Origin: Mesodorylaimus sp. YZB2_4
Taxonomy: Eukaryota; Nematoda; Enoplea; Dorylaimida; Dorylaimidae
Direction: 5' to 3'
DNA: 64,000 bases
NCBI GenBank assembly: GCA_030248295.1
Contig: JASANH010000299.1
Location: 1-64,000 of the forward strand
Position numbers and translations under genes: made by a program. Shown here piece by piece: positions 11,001-22,388 of the stretch. Every line of letters starts with the position of its first letter. Position 1 is the stretch's first letter. The notes beneath the pieces are model-generated. The model was not told the origin of the DNA and made no database searches. It saw nothing but the letters and a program-made list of their open reading frames with translations.

Positions 11001-12049
11001 TTATGCTGCAGAGCAGGTATTGTTTTATTTCTAATTTTTTTTCAGCAACTCGAAAGATTGGTTTCGGGGCCGTCGGACAATACAAAACTACACGACACGT
11101 TGGTTTCAGTTCACGCTCACATCGAGCTGGAATCGTTTTTGCAGTTGACCTCCGCATAGTTGATCGATGCAGTGAATAATACCAATTTTGTTATGTTGAA
11201 AAGAGCTGTTGCCGAACGATCGCAAGAAGGTCCCCATTCACTGGTCCCGACTAGCAGTACTCGTCGACAAAGTTCAGGTTTGGCCTCCTGTTCGGCCCCA
11301 GCGACTTCCATCAAAATCGTTCGCCGATGTCGCATCTTCGATGGTCGCTGGCTTCGGCTAGCCTCGTTCCAGTTGGTTCCACTATTACAGCGACAAGTCC
11401 CGATGCGATGCAGCTGGTCATAAGTTTTTTGGTGCTATCTTTCTGTGGGATAGTTTGGCGGCCCCTTTCGCGCCGAGTCTCGTCTCCTGGATCAAATGGC
11501 AAAATCGAAAGTGGGTGGGTCATTAGTCGTTGATCGTCGATACGGCGGGTTCCATCTGGGCATCGGTATCTTCCTTTCGAAAAATGCTGATATTCCCATC
11601 GATCAAGCCAGCGTCGTATAAATTATATTCAAACTTTCCAATGTGCTCGAGGCAGCCTTTGGCAGGAGAAATTGGTATGCGTCTTTTTGTTGTCTTTTGT
11701 CAATATTACAACCCCCCTTCTCGAGGCTTGGCGTTCGATTTTCGGGATACCATAAAAGGTTTTATCTGGGATGTCATAGAATTGCATAGATAAGTGTGGG
11801 GCTTGAGGGATAAAAAAAAAAGGTTGCTAGTTTTCTAATTTTTTGCGTGATAGTCGTGTTGATATAGGTTTTTTTGCAAGAGGCCTATTCAGTGGAGTCT
11901 GATTATAGAATCTGGCGTGCTGAGTGGAGGTGGTGAAATGTGTATGGCTCACGGCACAGAGAATCGACGTGGAGTCTCGCTTTTGTTTAGACAATCTTAG
12001 TATTTAATTTATTGCTTAGTATGGGTTATTTTATGGGTGCTTCCTTCTC

Positions 12050-13790
12050 TTGAATGTCTTTTATTCGGGCAAGTCTTTTTAGTCGAAAAATCTTCACTCT
12101 CCTCTATATGGTAGTGCTAGGTGTGCCGCGTTATCCAAGATGTTGGTAGTCCACTTAATAAGCGCATTTCTGGATATTTCTCACCACTTCTTATGGGTGG
12201 CGATTTCAACACACATCTGTCTTCTTTGGACAAAAGGACTTTCTCTTGTACTCGGCCTTTTTCTAGCATTGAATGTGGGAGAGAGCTGGTAGCCTTGGTG
12301 GACAGTCTTGAATTGGAGAATCTTTGGCGATCGCTAAAGGGAGATGAGCGAGGATACACAAGATTCCAGCGCACTCCACTGGATTTTTCCAAAATCGATT
12401 ATTTTTTCGCTCTTAGGCATTCTTTTTAGGAGATCCATTTTGAGGTGACCCTTTTCTCTGACCACTCTGCCCTTCTTGTCGAGTTTGCTATTTTTGGAAA
12501 TCCTTCCACCACAAGCTTACTGTGTTGGAAGTTTAGTTCCACACTTGTTGAGAATGAGGACTATGTGGTTAGAATCAAGGAAGTTAGAGACCTTTCTCAT
12601 TCCCAGCGAGGTCCACGCATCTTCTACTGCTCGGTGCGATTTTCTTTTGTCCATTCTGCGTTGCGAGACTATAAGTTATGCATCCTTCCTCAAAAAGAGT
12701 GGGGCTAAGGCGTCAAAGGAATTGTTAGCTGATTCTCATCACAATTCTCTTCGAGCTACCTGACCAGTTCTCAGGGTATGAAACCACTGCTGGCCTGGAA
12801 CGCTTAGCTTTTTTGTCAGGCTGGAATTCCTCGTTTAGAGGGAGCAAGAATTCAAGCTGCCATCGTCCGCGCCAGGGTTTGATTGGCTGAATTTGGCGCG
12901 AGGAGAACTCGCTATCTACTTTTTACAGTTGGAGAAACAGCGAATAAAGAGATTTAAATCGACTGTATCGGGGTAAACGGGCAGATTATTTCTGACCGGG
13001 GTCGAATCAATAGCGAGGTAGGCGAGTCAGGAGCTCACAGTGTGGGCCATAAGTCTTGTAACAAGGCGGTTTCAAACTCCGCGCAAATGCGGCGAATGCG
13101 ACAGTTGTTGCAGTTTAAAGGTCCACATGTTTGCTATGTGTAGAGCAGCTGCCTTTGCATCTTTTGCGGACAGATCTCTAGGACTGAACGAGTTCCCCAC
13201 AGAACTTTTCAGGAAATTCTGGACCAAGTTGTTCCCTTATTGGCTGATTTTTTAGCTTACACCAGGTGAATCTGATATGCTGTCCCTTGATTAACGCCTT
13301 GCATGTATTTGATTAATTGCCAAGCCGGTGCCTCAAGCGGATCGACCCAAATTTTAATTTTTAAACGTCTTATTGCGCTCTTGAATTGTGACCAGAAATT
13401 TTTTTCCGAAGCATTGGTAAATCATCTAGCTTTGGTTCTGCCTTCACTTATTTTTTGTGGGCAGCTTTTTTATTGGAGAAGGCGCTTTATTTGCGAGCAT
13501 ATCGGGTCACTAGCTGATCTCATATCTGCTTATGGCTGCGAGAAATAATGGGTATGTCGTCCTTTATAACTTCGAAAGGCTTTCAATTATATTGAATGGG
13601 ATTTCTTGGAAGCTTTGCTTCAGGCCATGCTTAGCTTTGCTTCCCGGACTTCTTAGGAGAGAGTTTCTGAGAGACTCGACCCATATGAAATATACTCGGC
13701 CAGTCGAGTTTTTTGACCCCTTTTTTTCATTTGCTCTATCGAAAGTACTCACAAAACTGATTGTCTTCGCCGTAGTTAAATTTTCCTGAC
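12050..13790 (+). mobile_element. non-LTR retrotransposon (LINE) with APE endonuclease and RT, decayed
   Basis: LINEs copy themselves by target-primed reverse transcription. On the plus strand the endonuclease domain shows LLMGGDFNTHLSSLDKR (about 12190-12240), then LVDSLELENLWRSLKGDE, DFSKIDYFFALRHSF and, after a stop, LFSDHSALLVEF: the GGDFN, SxIDY and SDH motifs of APE-type LINEs. The RT follows in broken frames: LNEFPTELFRKFWTKLFPYW (13180-13250, the 'PDGLP.EFY..FW..L' block), LVLPSLIFCGQLFYWRRRFI, and VVLYNFEKAFNYIEWDFLEA-like sequence across a frameshift at about 13580 (the 'D..KAFD...W..L' block). Many stops and shifts; the YADD block was not found here. Clade not determined. Confidence 0.85.
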
Positions 13791-14099
13791 ATGCCTAAAT
13801 ATGGAAATAAAGCACTTTAAAGGTGAAACAGTGGTCGCTCTTGGTCAAAAAATTATAACTTGCTTACTTTGGGTCTAGAACAATTTTTTAAATACAGAAA
13901 TGCCCGCCACATCCCAAGAAATCCAAATCTTTTTTTAAAATTAGCCTAGCTGTAACCGTTCATGAAATATATGGAAAAACTGTTGGCGATTAGCCGTTAT
14001 TATGCACATAATCGATTATAAGTGAATTATTAAAGCCAAGTCTTTTTTTTATTGAAATAGTAGCTTAGGGTCGGTATATGATGAAACAATTTTAATTTC

Positions 14100-16347
14100 C
14101 GCACTACGGACCACAGTTATTGTGCACATGGCCGATAAGTGCGCCCCATTTTAGCAATTGAAGCTAACCATGTTCGATAATCCTGCCTGTTGATTACTCG
14201 CGCTAATCAGTGATAATCTACCCTGTAGTCCTTGAAAAAAGCTTCAAAATGGTTTTTTCCGCGTTAAAATTCCTTAATTTTTGCCCGAGTTTTTTAACGA
14301 AAACTGAAATTCGACTACAGCACAGGAAATTGGAATTTGCGACTTTTTGTGAAAAGGCCTGTTTTCAGAACGATTTCGCTAGTGTAGGGTTCCAAATGCT
14401 CAGTAAAGACACGAGATTGATAATTATAGGCATTTGCGCATTTTTTAACCCAGATAAATGTATTTATATACACAAGACTGCCTGCTGCAGGAAAAAGCTA
14501 GTTGTTTTAGAGACGATTGCAGAAAGACTGGTATTGCTGCGTTTCCTTCGCAAAAAATTCGGTCGACGTCAATGCAGCATCACTTCACATTGAAAACGAT
14601 ACCTACTATCAATGCGGAATCCTTCTGCAGTCGACTTTTGAGGCTGTATATGCGGAATAGGTCTCTGCGATTCAGAGGTCAACGAAAACCGGCTTAGCCG
14701 AACTATAGAAGATGAGATGCAGCCTTTTTGTTTTGCTTTTTTCTTACCTAAATGCTTATCAGCTCCTATTCCGAGTCCGCCTGTGAGCAAAAGACCTCGT
14801 ATGGAATCTGGGTGTGTGATTCAGACGCCGATTTTTCACGGCAGCAGAGCTCCATGCGAGGGCACTGTGCAGAAGCTGTCTGAGCTCGAGAGAGAAGTAG
14901 TTCCCCGTGAGCAAGGATTTGGTGGTGGGAATTTAGCGAAACTGTCGCTGCTTTGAAGTGGAGTTTTTGGAGAAGCCAACAATGAGAACACCAACATATG
15001 CCCCAAGCATCGCAATGAGTTGGGGGCTGATTGGGTTCGGACGAGACCATTGACAACTCATGGCCAATGGGCCCCGCGGTGTGACATGCCAGATTTACCC
15101 AGCTTGCCTGATCTCCGTGCGCCGACCCATACTGCTTCAATTGTTGCTAATAAAAATCTACAAAAACGAGAATCCTTGACTCTGTGAAGTAAGCTGTATG
15201 AATTCGTACCACGAGGCACAGGTAAATAATATTTTTTTCCAATTAAAAAGAGGCATGAATGCTGTGTCTGACTTTGTTGTAGCCATCTGCACACAACACT
15301 ACCGTTTTGTGAAACTTCTTTAAGCCCAGACAGCGGGTGTTTAGATTGACGACGTAGCTTAAACTAATGATCGGGACCGACTTAGAGCTGGCCGCAACTC
15401 ACATCTAGATGTCAAACCTCGATTGCTGTAATCTCCATTGCAACAACGCACATGGACCTTGACCCTTCGCCATAGTAACACCGATGACATCTGCGCATCT
15501 CAAAGTTCTCAGTCAGCATCAATATTTTTAGCTGGCAGCAGTGGTTCCCAGACATCTCCAGATTTGCAGCGGCATACAGTCGAAAGTGAATTGATACGTG
15601 ATCAACAATGTGCGGCTGTACAAGGGGTCAAGATACTAGCAGAATCGGTTTGTTTCACAAGGAAACAACAGTTTCTGGCCCTGGCCCTAGACACTCAAAG
15701 GAGAACGGTCTGCCTGGCATATGATATCGTAGGCAAAATTATAGAAGCTTTTGCTCCAGATGCGCCACATGAGTTGTTCAAAATAGCTGAAAAAAATGCT
15801 AAGAACTTGTGGGGGAAAAAAATTCTGATAAATTTGACGAGCTGGCTGAAGCAGTGGTCAATCTGTACGAAAGCGCCTCGAGCCGACAGGGAGGTCTGCA
15901 GACGCTTGGGCTCGTAGCTCCAATGCCTCGCTGAATGCTCGGGGCTGGAATAACCATATGATCAACAGACAGCAGGAAAGAGCGCTACCACCGTCAGAAA
16001 GTGGAACGTTTTATCGTTTTTTATCACATTTTCACACATCGTCGCAGATATGCCCTTTGGCCACGTGACTGTTCGGCTTCTATCAAGACTGAAACGTCGC
16101 CAGTTCGAATTTCCCGCGCTTAAGTCGAATTTTAGTTTTCGTTCAATATTTTTGAAAAAAATCAACGAGTTCTTACGCAAAAAAAACCATTTCGAAGCTT
16201 TTTTAAGGGCTACAAGATAGGTAATCACTGATTGGCGCGAAAAATCATTAGGCAGGATTATCAACCATCATTAGCTACAATTGCTGGAATAGGCCAAAAT
16301 AGGGCGAAATATCAGCCATGTGCACAATAACTGTGGTACGTAGTGCG
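14100..16347. mobile_element. 2.25 kb element with ~250 bp terminal inverted repeats
   Basis: The left arm (14100-14346) begins CGCACTACGGACCACAGTTA and continues TTGTGCACATGGC. The right arm (16088-16347) is its reverse complement, ending ...GTGGTACGTAGTGCG, with homology across the full ~250 bp (for example GATAATCCTGCCT, AATCAGTGATAA, AAAAAGCTTCAAAATGGTTT). Flanks do not show a convincing target duplication, so the true termini may lie a little outside. The interior holds one notable frame (15438-15917). Long arms plus a small interior suggest a DNA transposon or a derived non-autonomous element; superfamily unknown. Confidence 0.75.
15438..15917 (+). CDS. hypothetical protein inside the 14.1-16.3 kb element
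   Basis: 159 codons, no family recognised. The middle (CFTRKQQFLALALDTQRRTV and AFAPDAPHELFKIAEKNAKN) looks coding, helical and mixed-charge. The first 45 and last 30 residues are of poorer composition. It sits between the element's inverted repeats and could be its own gene, perhaps a degraded transposase or accessory protein, or a chance frame. No catalytic motif seen. Confidence 0.3.
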   Translation: MQQRTWTLTLRHSNTDDICASQSSQSASIFLAGSSGSQTSPDLQRHTVESELIRDQQCAAVQGVKILAESVCFTRKQQFLALALDTQRRTVCLAYDIVGKIIEAFAPDAPHELFKIAEKNAKNLWGKKILINLTSWLKQWSICTKAPRADREVCRRLGS

Positions 16348-17523
16348 CTAACATACTTTGTCTCATTATTTCTCGATTTATATTTCTTATGTACACATAC
16401 ATTGTGGAGAAATGAAAGAATCTGTATTAGCTTTCGCAAAGTGGCCTTGACATGACTGCCCAGGATTCTCGGTGAAGATCTTTTCAAAGCGAGTCCGCGC
16501 GCATGCAGGATATGAGGAAATGCCCATACTTATAGAACCTGTGTTTTTTGAATAATCGGCCAGCAAAAGAGCTGTTTCAATACAGCGACTGAGGGACCAT
16601 AGAACCGTAGCTTCTCAAAGATAGACTAGAAGGTGGTCGAAGAAGCGCAAAGTCGGTCGCTTGCTGATCCTAGGTTTTGCGGCCACCAAGCCATATTCTG
16701 TGCCTGGCTCTCAGATTCATGAACAGGAGATATGACACCTTGTGCCCTGAGCATTATCCCGGTTTAAGTATCTGTGTCGATTGTGACCCGTTTGGCCAGT
16801 GTCCCCCTTTCAGCCCAGAGTCCCCTTTTCAGCCAGTCCCATTTAAACCAGAAAACCGATTCAGCCAAATATTTTAAAGAAGGTAGCTAGCATTCTTAAC
16901 AGGGAAGTCTACTTCAACCCCTTTTAAATGACTTTAGTGAACCAAGGATCCGAGTAAGCTTGAATTTGTTGCACCAGCACATAGAGAGGAACATGAATGA
17001 CGAGCACGTGATCCGGCATGGAACCAAAGTACTGTTACATCGATATCATATTATGATTTTTTTGAGAGCTCACAAATCAGGTTACGAAGAACACAACAGG
17101 ATGACACCATGGCCGTTTTCTAGAATCACCTCCAGTTTTAGCTCTCGATTATGATCAGTTGGAATTTCGGATATTTACAACCACGTCATGAGTGCGGGTG
17201 CGAGCATGCTCAGAGAACACCACCCACCTAATGAACTTGCTGAGCAGAGATTTTGGCTGAATCGGGACTATCTGTGCACGAACACTTGCAAAACCCCACC
17301 GACACTGGCTCGAAAGGGATTCTGGCCCAAACGCGTTGCTGGCTGAACCAGGATGGACCCCTCAAAAATAATCCGTGATCGAACCTAACAGAAATTTCTC
17401 CCCGAGGACATTTTTAAACTGACCATAAGCGGCAGCGACAAGTTCTGCGATGTCTTATGTCTGCTGTACTGTTGTGGTGGTTAACATCCTACTTATTGAC
17501 ATACAGCTAGTTGCAGTTTATGA
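16348..17523. other. gene-free stretch
   Basis: No domain-bearing frame; short frames only. Nothing repetitive noted except that the 17.5 kb end passes into a TACGCA-rich tract. Confidence 0.35.
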
Positions 17524-17553
17524 CTACATGTTTCGTTTGCTATAGCAGGGAAA

Positions 17554-17672
17554 ATACGCAGTACGCAAACTTGTATGCATACTTTGTGGAGTGCGCAATT
17601 TGCGTATTACGCAATACGCATACCCATTCAAGAGACTTCGCGTATACGCATATGCATACGCATTCAAATAAA
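17554..17672. repeat. TACGCA/TGCGTA degenerate palindromic tract
   Basis: AATACGCAGTACGCAAAC, TGCGTATTACGCAATACGCA and GCGTATACGCATATGCATAC recur in both orientations over about 120 bp, so the tract is rich in self-complementary stretches. Confidence 0.6.
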
Positions 17673-17949
17673 GTATTTTTACCAACCGTAGGCTGGGACC
17701 TTCTATACTTTGTCTACGAAGTCTCCGAGCAAAGCAGAGGCAGATAACTGACAGTGAGTGTCCATCGTGCCCAGCGTGGGAACACACCGTTTGCCGCACC
17801 GTGCAACAGCATCTGGCGATGCAGGCTGAGATTGACTCCGGAAGATCCGGACGCCAAATCCGGAAGATCCCATACGCATATTGCGGTCAATTGAGAAATT
17901 CCTGTTGCCTTTTTCGGCCGGCAGAGAGTCTGGCCCGAGTCAAATGGGC

Positions 17950-18118
17950 TCGAAAACCGACGACTCTTCTCCGACTCCTCTGATGAGGACCCGAAGGCCC
18001 TTCAAAAATCCGAAAAATGCCAAGAGCCCGCCTAACTGACTCACACGAAGGATGGGTAGTGACCGTGTCATCAGCAAATTGGAGGATGGGGAGCTCCCGA
18101 AATCCTAGCGCAAGGGAT
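17950..18118 (-). pseudogene. LINE reverse-transcriptase fragment (FADD block)
   Basis: On the minus strand, ELPILQFADDTVTTHPSC followed by VRRALGIFRIFEGPSG matches the RT catalytic block of LINEs (.LQFADDT......L..F...SG). The pair of catalytic aspartates is intact. It follows directly on a BEL/Pao gag fragment in the same frame, but belongs to a different element class. It is therefore an insertion or junction scrap. Confidence 0.65.
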
Positions 18119-18139
18119 GAAGCGGTCATTTCAACCTTG

Positions 18140-19128
18140 TAATAGGAGGCATGTTTATATGAAGTCTTTTTCTTCGAACCCTCAGATTCAAGGACTTTGT
18201 CGTTGGCTGACTCGTAGGCGACCTCAAAAATTTGCAGGTGGCGGCGCAATCGATCTCTCAAAGTGTCCACGTCCTATTCTTCTTCATCGTCCGCTTGTTC
18301 CTTTTCTAATTGCACCACGATGGAAGGAGGCAATTTCGAACGAATGAGGGCTGCGAATTGCCGATGATTCACATCCTCTCCCAACGCTTGTAAGAAGTTT
18401 AGATGGACGTCTAGTTGATCGACCACCGTTCTCAGACCCTTTGGTCCAGACGCGGCGTGAAGGTTCATCAGTGCGGTGTAATGGGCGTCGATTGTGATAT
18501 TTTTGTCTCCGTATCGATCTTGCAATAATTTGATCGCTGCATCGTAATTCTGATCTGAAATTGAGAACCCAGCCAGGATGCGTGCTGCGACGCCAGTCAA
18601 CTGGCCTTCCAAGTAACTAAATTTGTCGATGGGAGCAAGGGCGGCGTTCTCATGAATGGTGACTCGAAATCAATCCCAAAACGCGTTCCATTCTTGTAGC
18701 TTGCCGTCAAACGTTGGAAATGATAACTTGGGCAATTTAATGACTGGATGAGGGACACCCAGTTGAGCTTCAATCGCGGCCTGTTGCTGGATTAGCTGCA
18801 GCTAATCTGCGCTCCTGTTCTTGCTGAGCCCACTATTTGAGTGTCGCTCCAGTGTCAACAAGTATGCGATCGAATCTCTGAGCAATTTGCTGTCGCTTTC
18901 GACCTGTTCTTCAGACGCTTTTTGGTCAGCTTCTTTCTGCCAGTCGAGCCCAAGATACTGCCTTTGGAGCTCTTTGAACGCGGATTTCATCAATTGAAGC
19001 AGGTCATGGTATTTGTCGAGTTCAGTGATGGAGGCAGCAGTCAAGACGGGTTGGTCTCCTGGTCGATTCTTGACCTGATCCGCAAGGTCTCGCCGAACAG
19101 CTCGTAACGCACGGACGACTCCTGCCAT
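18140..19128 (-). pseudogene. BEL/Pao retrotransposon gag, decayed
   Basis: Gag forms the retrotransposon particle. From the ATG at 19128 (minus) a helical N-terminus (HDLLQLMKSAFKELQRQYLG) leads, across a frameshift near 18800, into IKLPKLSFPTFDGKLQEWNAFWD, a TGA, and FRVTIHENAALAPIDKFSYL, LEGQLTGVAARILAG, YDAAIKLLQDRYGD. This is the DUF1759-type BEL/Pao gag core ('LP.L..P.F.G....W..FW..F...IH.N..L....KF.YL...L.G.A...I'). It ends after DTLRDRLRRHLQIFEVAYE, where the sequence switches to a LINE RT scrap. Breaks: one frameshift, one TGA and a 3' frameshift. Confidence 0.85.
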
Positions 19129-19369
19129 TTGGCGACAGGCTCAGCAGGTTGATGAAAGAGGGAAAGAGGGAATAGGTGAAGTGGGGTGCAAGGTGGCAAT
19201 GAAATCGGTCAGGGAAAATGTTTTACACGTTCTGCTACCATGTAAAGGACACAACCATAAGGGAATTTTAATTTTATTGTGAAAGCGGTAAATTAACCAA
19301 TGAGCCAATGAACCAATGGTAAAAGCCAACCTTCAGTCAATAAAATCCCTTGTTTATATAGAAAGATAA

Positions 19370-20300
19370 TTAGAATAAACTAGAATGCAGGTTAAGCGAT
19401 AAGGAATGAGACATAGGTCACCTTGTTGGAAAGGTGACGCCTTTGGAAAGATCATGGAGCAAAAAAGGTTGAGAAAGCGAGAAATGTTAGCTGAGTTGTC
19501 AAAGGTTAGAGGCAGTTGGAAATGTTGTGAGTTCACTGCTCGCGATAGGCGCGACAACTGGTCCGCGGAAAAGACATTCATTGAGGGCTGTGCGCCCGAA
19601 CTCAAGTGAGCTAGTGGCCGACCCATCATACACGATACGAACTTTCATTGTCGTTTTACCAGGGCTGATTACAGGATGATAGGGAATACTATGGACCCTT
19701 CTAGTGGAATTGTTGCCAATAATGGGTTTGATGATGACAGAATTGAGCTGAGCTTGTACGATGTCATTGTATTGTGCAATGAATTGAGGCGAATCCTCTA
19801 TGTAGGGCACAGCCAGCCCAAATAAGAATTGTGCAGGTGTAGTCCATCTGTGGGTGTGATTTTCATTATGATCAGAAGTTCCCACATGTAGTCAGATCCA
19901 ACAAGGAAGTGGACTGAAATCGATTGAAGATCCTATGGCATCAGCCAGGGCAAGATCTTGAATCAGCCTGTTGAATTCGTTTGTGCCGATGGCTGCACGT
20001 TGGATTTTGCCCGTCATAATTGGAACAATGTTGGCAAAAAAGGTCTGAATAAGGTTGTCCTGGAGTCCAATGTGAAATTTCGCGATCTGAAAATGTTCAA
20101 CTTGGGCTGTCTGCAAGACAGGAATTACTGTAGTTAGATGAAAACTAGGCTTACCAGACTTGGGTGTCGTTTAGGCTTCTGGCTTGTAGTCATGATCTGT
20201 GGGCTTCTTATCGGTATGCGGTCTCACACCTCTGGAGATGACGGCGCAAATGTTCAAGCAGTGTGTCAGCTGTTCATATATCAGCGTCCCCAGCCTCCTT
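19370..20300 (-). pseudogene. BEL/Pao pol fragment: protease to start of RT, decayed
   Basis: Minus strand. It begins with ADTLLEHLRRHLQRCETAY, homologous to the last part of the neighbouring gag fragment. The protease region follows (TAQVEHFQIAKFHIGLQDN, then a HFLVGSDYMWELL-like block in a shifted frame, cf. 'ID.LIGSDYYW'). The RT start comes next: YNDIVQAQLNSVIIKP, PYHPVISPGKTTMKVRIVYDGSA and LNECLFRGPVV, the diagnostic BEL/Pao 'HPV....TT..RIVYD.SA....LN..L..GP' block. RT is broken after that. It lies upstream, in its own direction, of a gag fragment, the reverse of the normal gag-pol order. Confidence 0.85.
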
Positions 20301-20355
20301 CTTTTCTAGTTAGATGCTCTGATTCCCAAAAAGCCAGTTTTCAATGTGGGAGCCT

Positions 20356-20453
20356 TGAGCGGCGGGCATTCCGCCACTCTCCGCCAAAAGTTCAAATTCG
20401 CCTAGTTCGCCTGCACGTGAACTTTTGGCGGTAGATGGCGGAATGACCGCACC
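20356..20453. repeat. foldback (hairpin) element, full copy
   Basis: Left arm GGCGGGCATTCCGCCACTCT then CCGCCAAAAGTTCA; right arm TGAACTTTTGGCGG then TAGATGGCGGAATGACCGC. The ~38-bp arms are complementary around a ~20-bp loop. A second copy lies at 24791. Confidence 0.75.
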
Positions 20454-20502
20454 TATGTGAGCATGTCTGCAAAAAGCGGCACTATAGTTTGCAGGTACTA
20501 GA

Positions 20503-21282
20503 TATTATTTCCAAAAAAGTCTGTTATGACAGACTCAAAACTTTTAGACCAGCCAATGCACAGAGTGAAACCAGGGCTTAGAATGGCTGGTCTACTCGGC
20601 CACTGCTAAGCGCAACCACGGTTTAGGAAAAATGTCTGAGCAGAAGCTGCTTTTTCTGCATGAATATCAACAGGACGACTGATCCTGGTAGAGGGCCACA
20701 CAATCCTGTGCTCGTGGTCCTCAAAGTGGGCTAGGAGTGTCTAACTCTCGGGCTATGCGTAGTAGCGCTTGCTCGTATCATTACTAGGGAGTGTTCGACT
20801 CGCGGCCAGGTAAATCATTTTGTGTCATGTGCCCTTTTATCCTAGAGTGTGTCATAACTGATATGATAAACCATGAGCATGAACATAAAGTTGGAAGAAG
20901 GGGAAAGATTTTACAGTGTTCATCGAGGCTTAGGCATGTAACGATAAGCAATATCACTTTGCTCCTAGCGCTACAGCTTTAGCATGCAGTGTGCAGGTTA
21001 ATTGTGTGGAACAGCACAGCTGCCTTTGGGGAGCCTGTCTGAACAGCAGCAGTACATGCACCGAACACAAGCTTTGTGGCTTGGATGCTGACATATCAAT
21101 GCATACATACATACAGTATATGTGTGCGAGCAATCACAAGCTGTGTGTGCACTGCCTGTTGGGCCACTTCCCCTTTTTCTTGTGGCCGAGTAGACCAGCC
21201 ATCCTAAGCCCTGGTTTCACTGGGTGCATTGGCTAGTCTAAAAGTTTTGAGTCAGTCATAACAGACTTTTTTGGAAATAATA
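20503..21282. mobile_element. 780 bp non-autonomous element with 101-bp inverted repeats (MITE)
   Basis: Terminal TATTATTTCCAAAAAAGTCT at 20503 is mirrored by AGACTTTTTTGGAAATAATA ending at 21282. Arms 20503-20603 and 21182-21282 are complementary throughout (GTCTACTCGGCCAC/GTGGCCGAGTAGAC at the inner ends) with scattered mismatches. Flanking TA on both sides fits a Tc1/mariner-like TA target site. The interior of ~580 bp has no coding signal. Confidence 0.85.
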
Positions 21283-21844
21283 AAACCGTTTTTCGTTTTT
21301 TGCTAGAAACTAGTTTGGCCCAAAACACTTGTTCCTACAACTGAGAGAATTGAGCGACTTGACTGTCATACACCTTCTTCCAAACCTCTCAAAACAGAAA
21401 CATAGAACGGAACGTTAACCCGCGCCCATGAAATTACTCGTAAAGACCGCCTACAGATCGATCGACCATTTCATAGTCAGAAACTCTCACCCGTGCCTGC
21501 TCATGAAATGCGCATTTTTTTGCATATATACTCAGATATACAGGCGGCATGAAAAACAATAAAGCTTATTCGTAAGGATTTCTAATTCGTAAGGACTAGC
21601 TCATGCTCGAGTGGTCTTAAGTTCTATATCCTCAGAGTATTCCATCAGAAGCTGAAACTGAATACTTAGGATCCGCAAGTTTTATAAGTTATTTTTAGCT
21701 CCTATTTTCCTCAGCCCATCTTCGTGAAAGCGCGCTAAGTGAGCCTAGCCAATCAATAGCGCTGCACCTCAACCCGTTCAGTTGATGTTTCTAAGCTGCG
21801 CGCCGAAAATGAAAAAACAGAAGCACCAGAGCCAGCTACTTTCG

Positions 21845-22318
21845 GTAGTCAATAACTCAAGAATGATTACACCAAAAAAGTTTATTTTTCGCACGCTTTG
21901 CAAGATAGGTCAGATCCGCTGCCACGTCAATTTTTATCAAAATCTGTTGAGTACTCGACAAGCGACGGGTTGAAAAAGCCAAAAAAGTGATTATTTTCTG
22001 GAATAACCTTTTCGAAACTAAAGCGTTCAAAAAACGAATGCCAAAAGGCAGATTCTGAAGATGTAAGCTTTCAGAAAAACTAATATTTACACCTGTACGA
22101 CCTCTGGTTGTTGCTCTAGGCTGATGTTTATCCTCCTCCTCCTCCTCCTCCTCCTCCTCGTCTTCTCCCCCCTGAGCAAGAAATCGCCTATCCTGGAATT
22201 CGACAATAGCCGGACGGATTTTGATAAAAATTGGCACGATTGTAGATTCGGCCGATTCTGCTATGTGTGCAAAAAATCAAAAATTCTCGTCAAATCGTTC
22301 TCGAGTTATTAGTCGGTG
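21845..22318. mobile_element. ~470 bp inverted-repeat element with (CTC)n core
   Basis: TAGTCAATAACTCAAGAATG on the left pairs with the reverse complement of GAGTTATTAGTCGG on the right. The shared segment TCAATTTTTATCAAAATC is the reverse complement of GATTTTGATAAAAATTGG at 22217. Arms are about 110 bp and diverged. A CTC microsatellite of about 9 units (22131-22160) lies between them. Frames on both strands here derive from the repeats and are not genes. Confidence 0.65.
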
Positions 22319-22388
22319 AAAATGGTCCTTTAGCATTAGGCGTCTGGTTGGCTGGTCTAAGCAGGCACTACCGTGCCTGCTGATAGCC

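Noticed and set aside
21857..22237. Glu-rich 126-codon protein on the minus strand
   Set aside because: It is the complement of a CTC microsatellite lying between two inverted-repeat arms.
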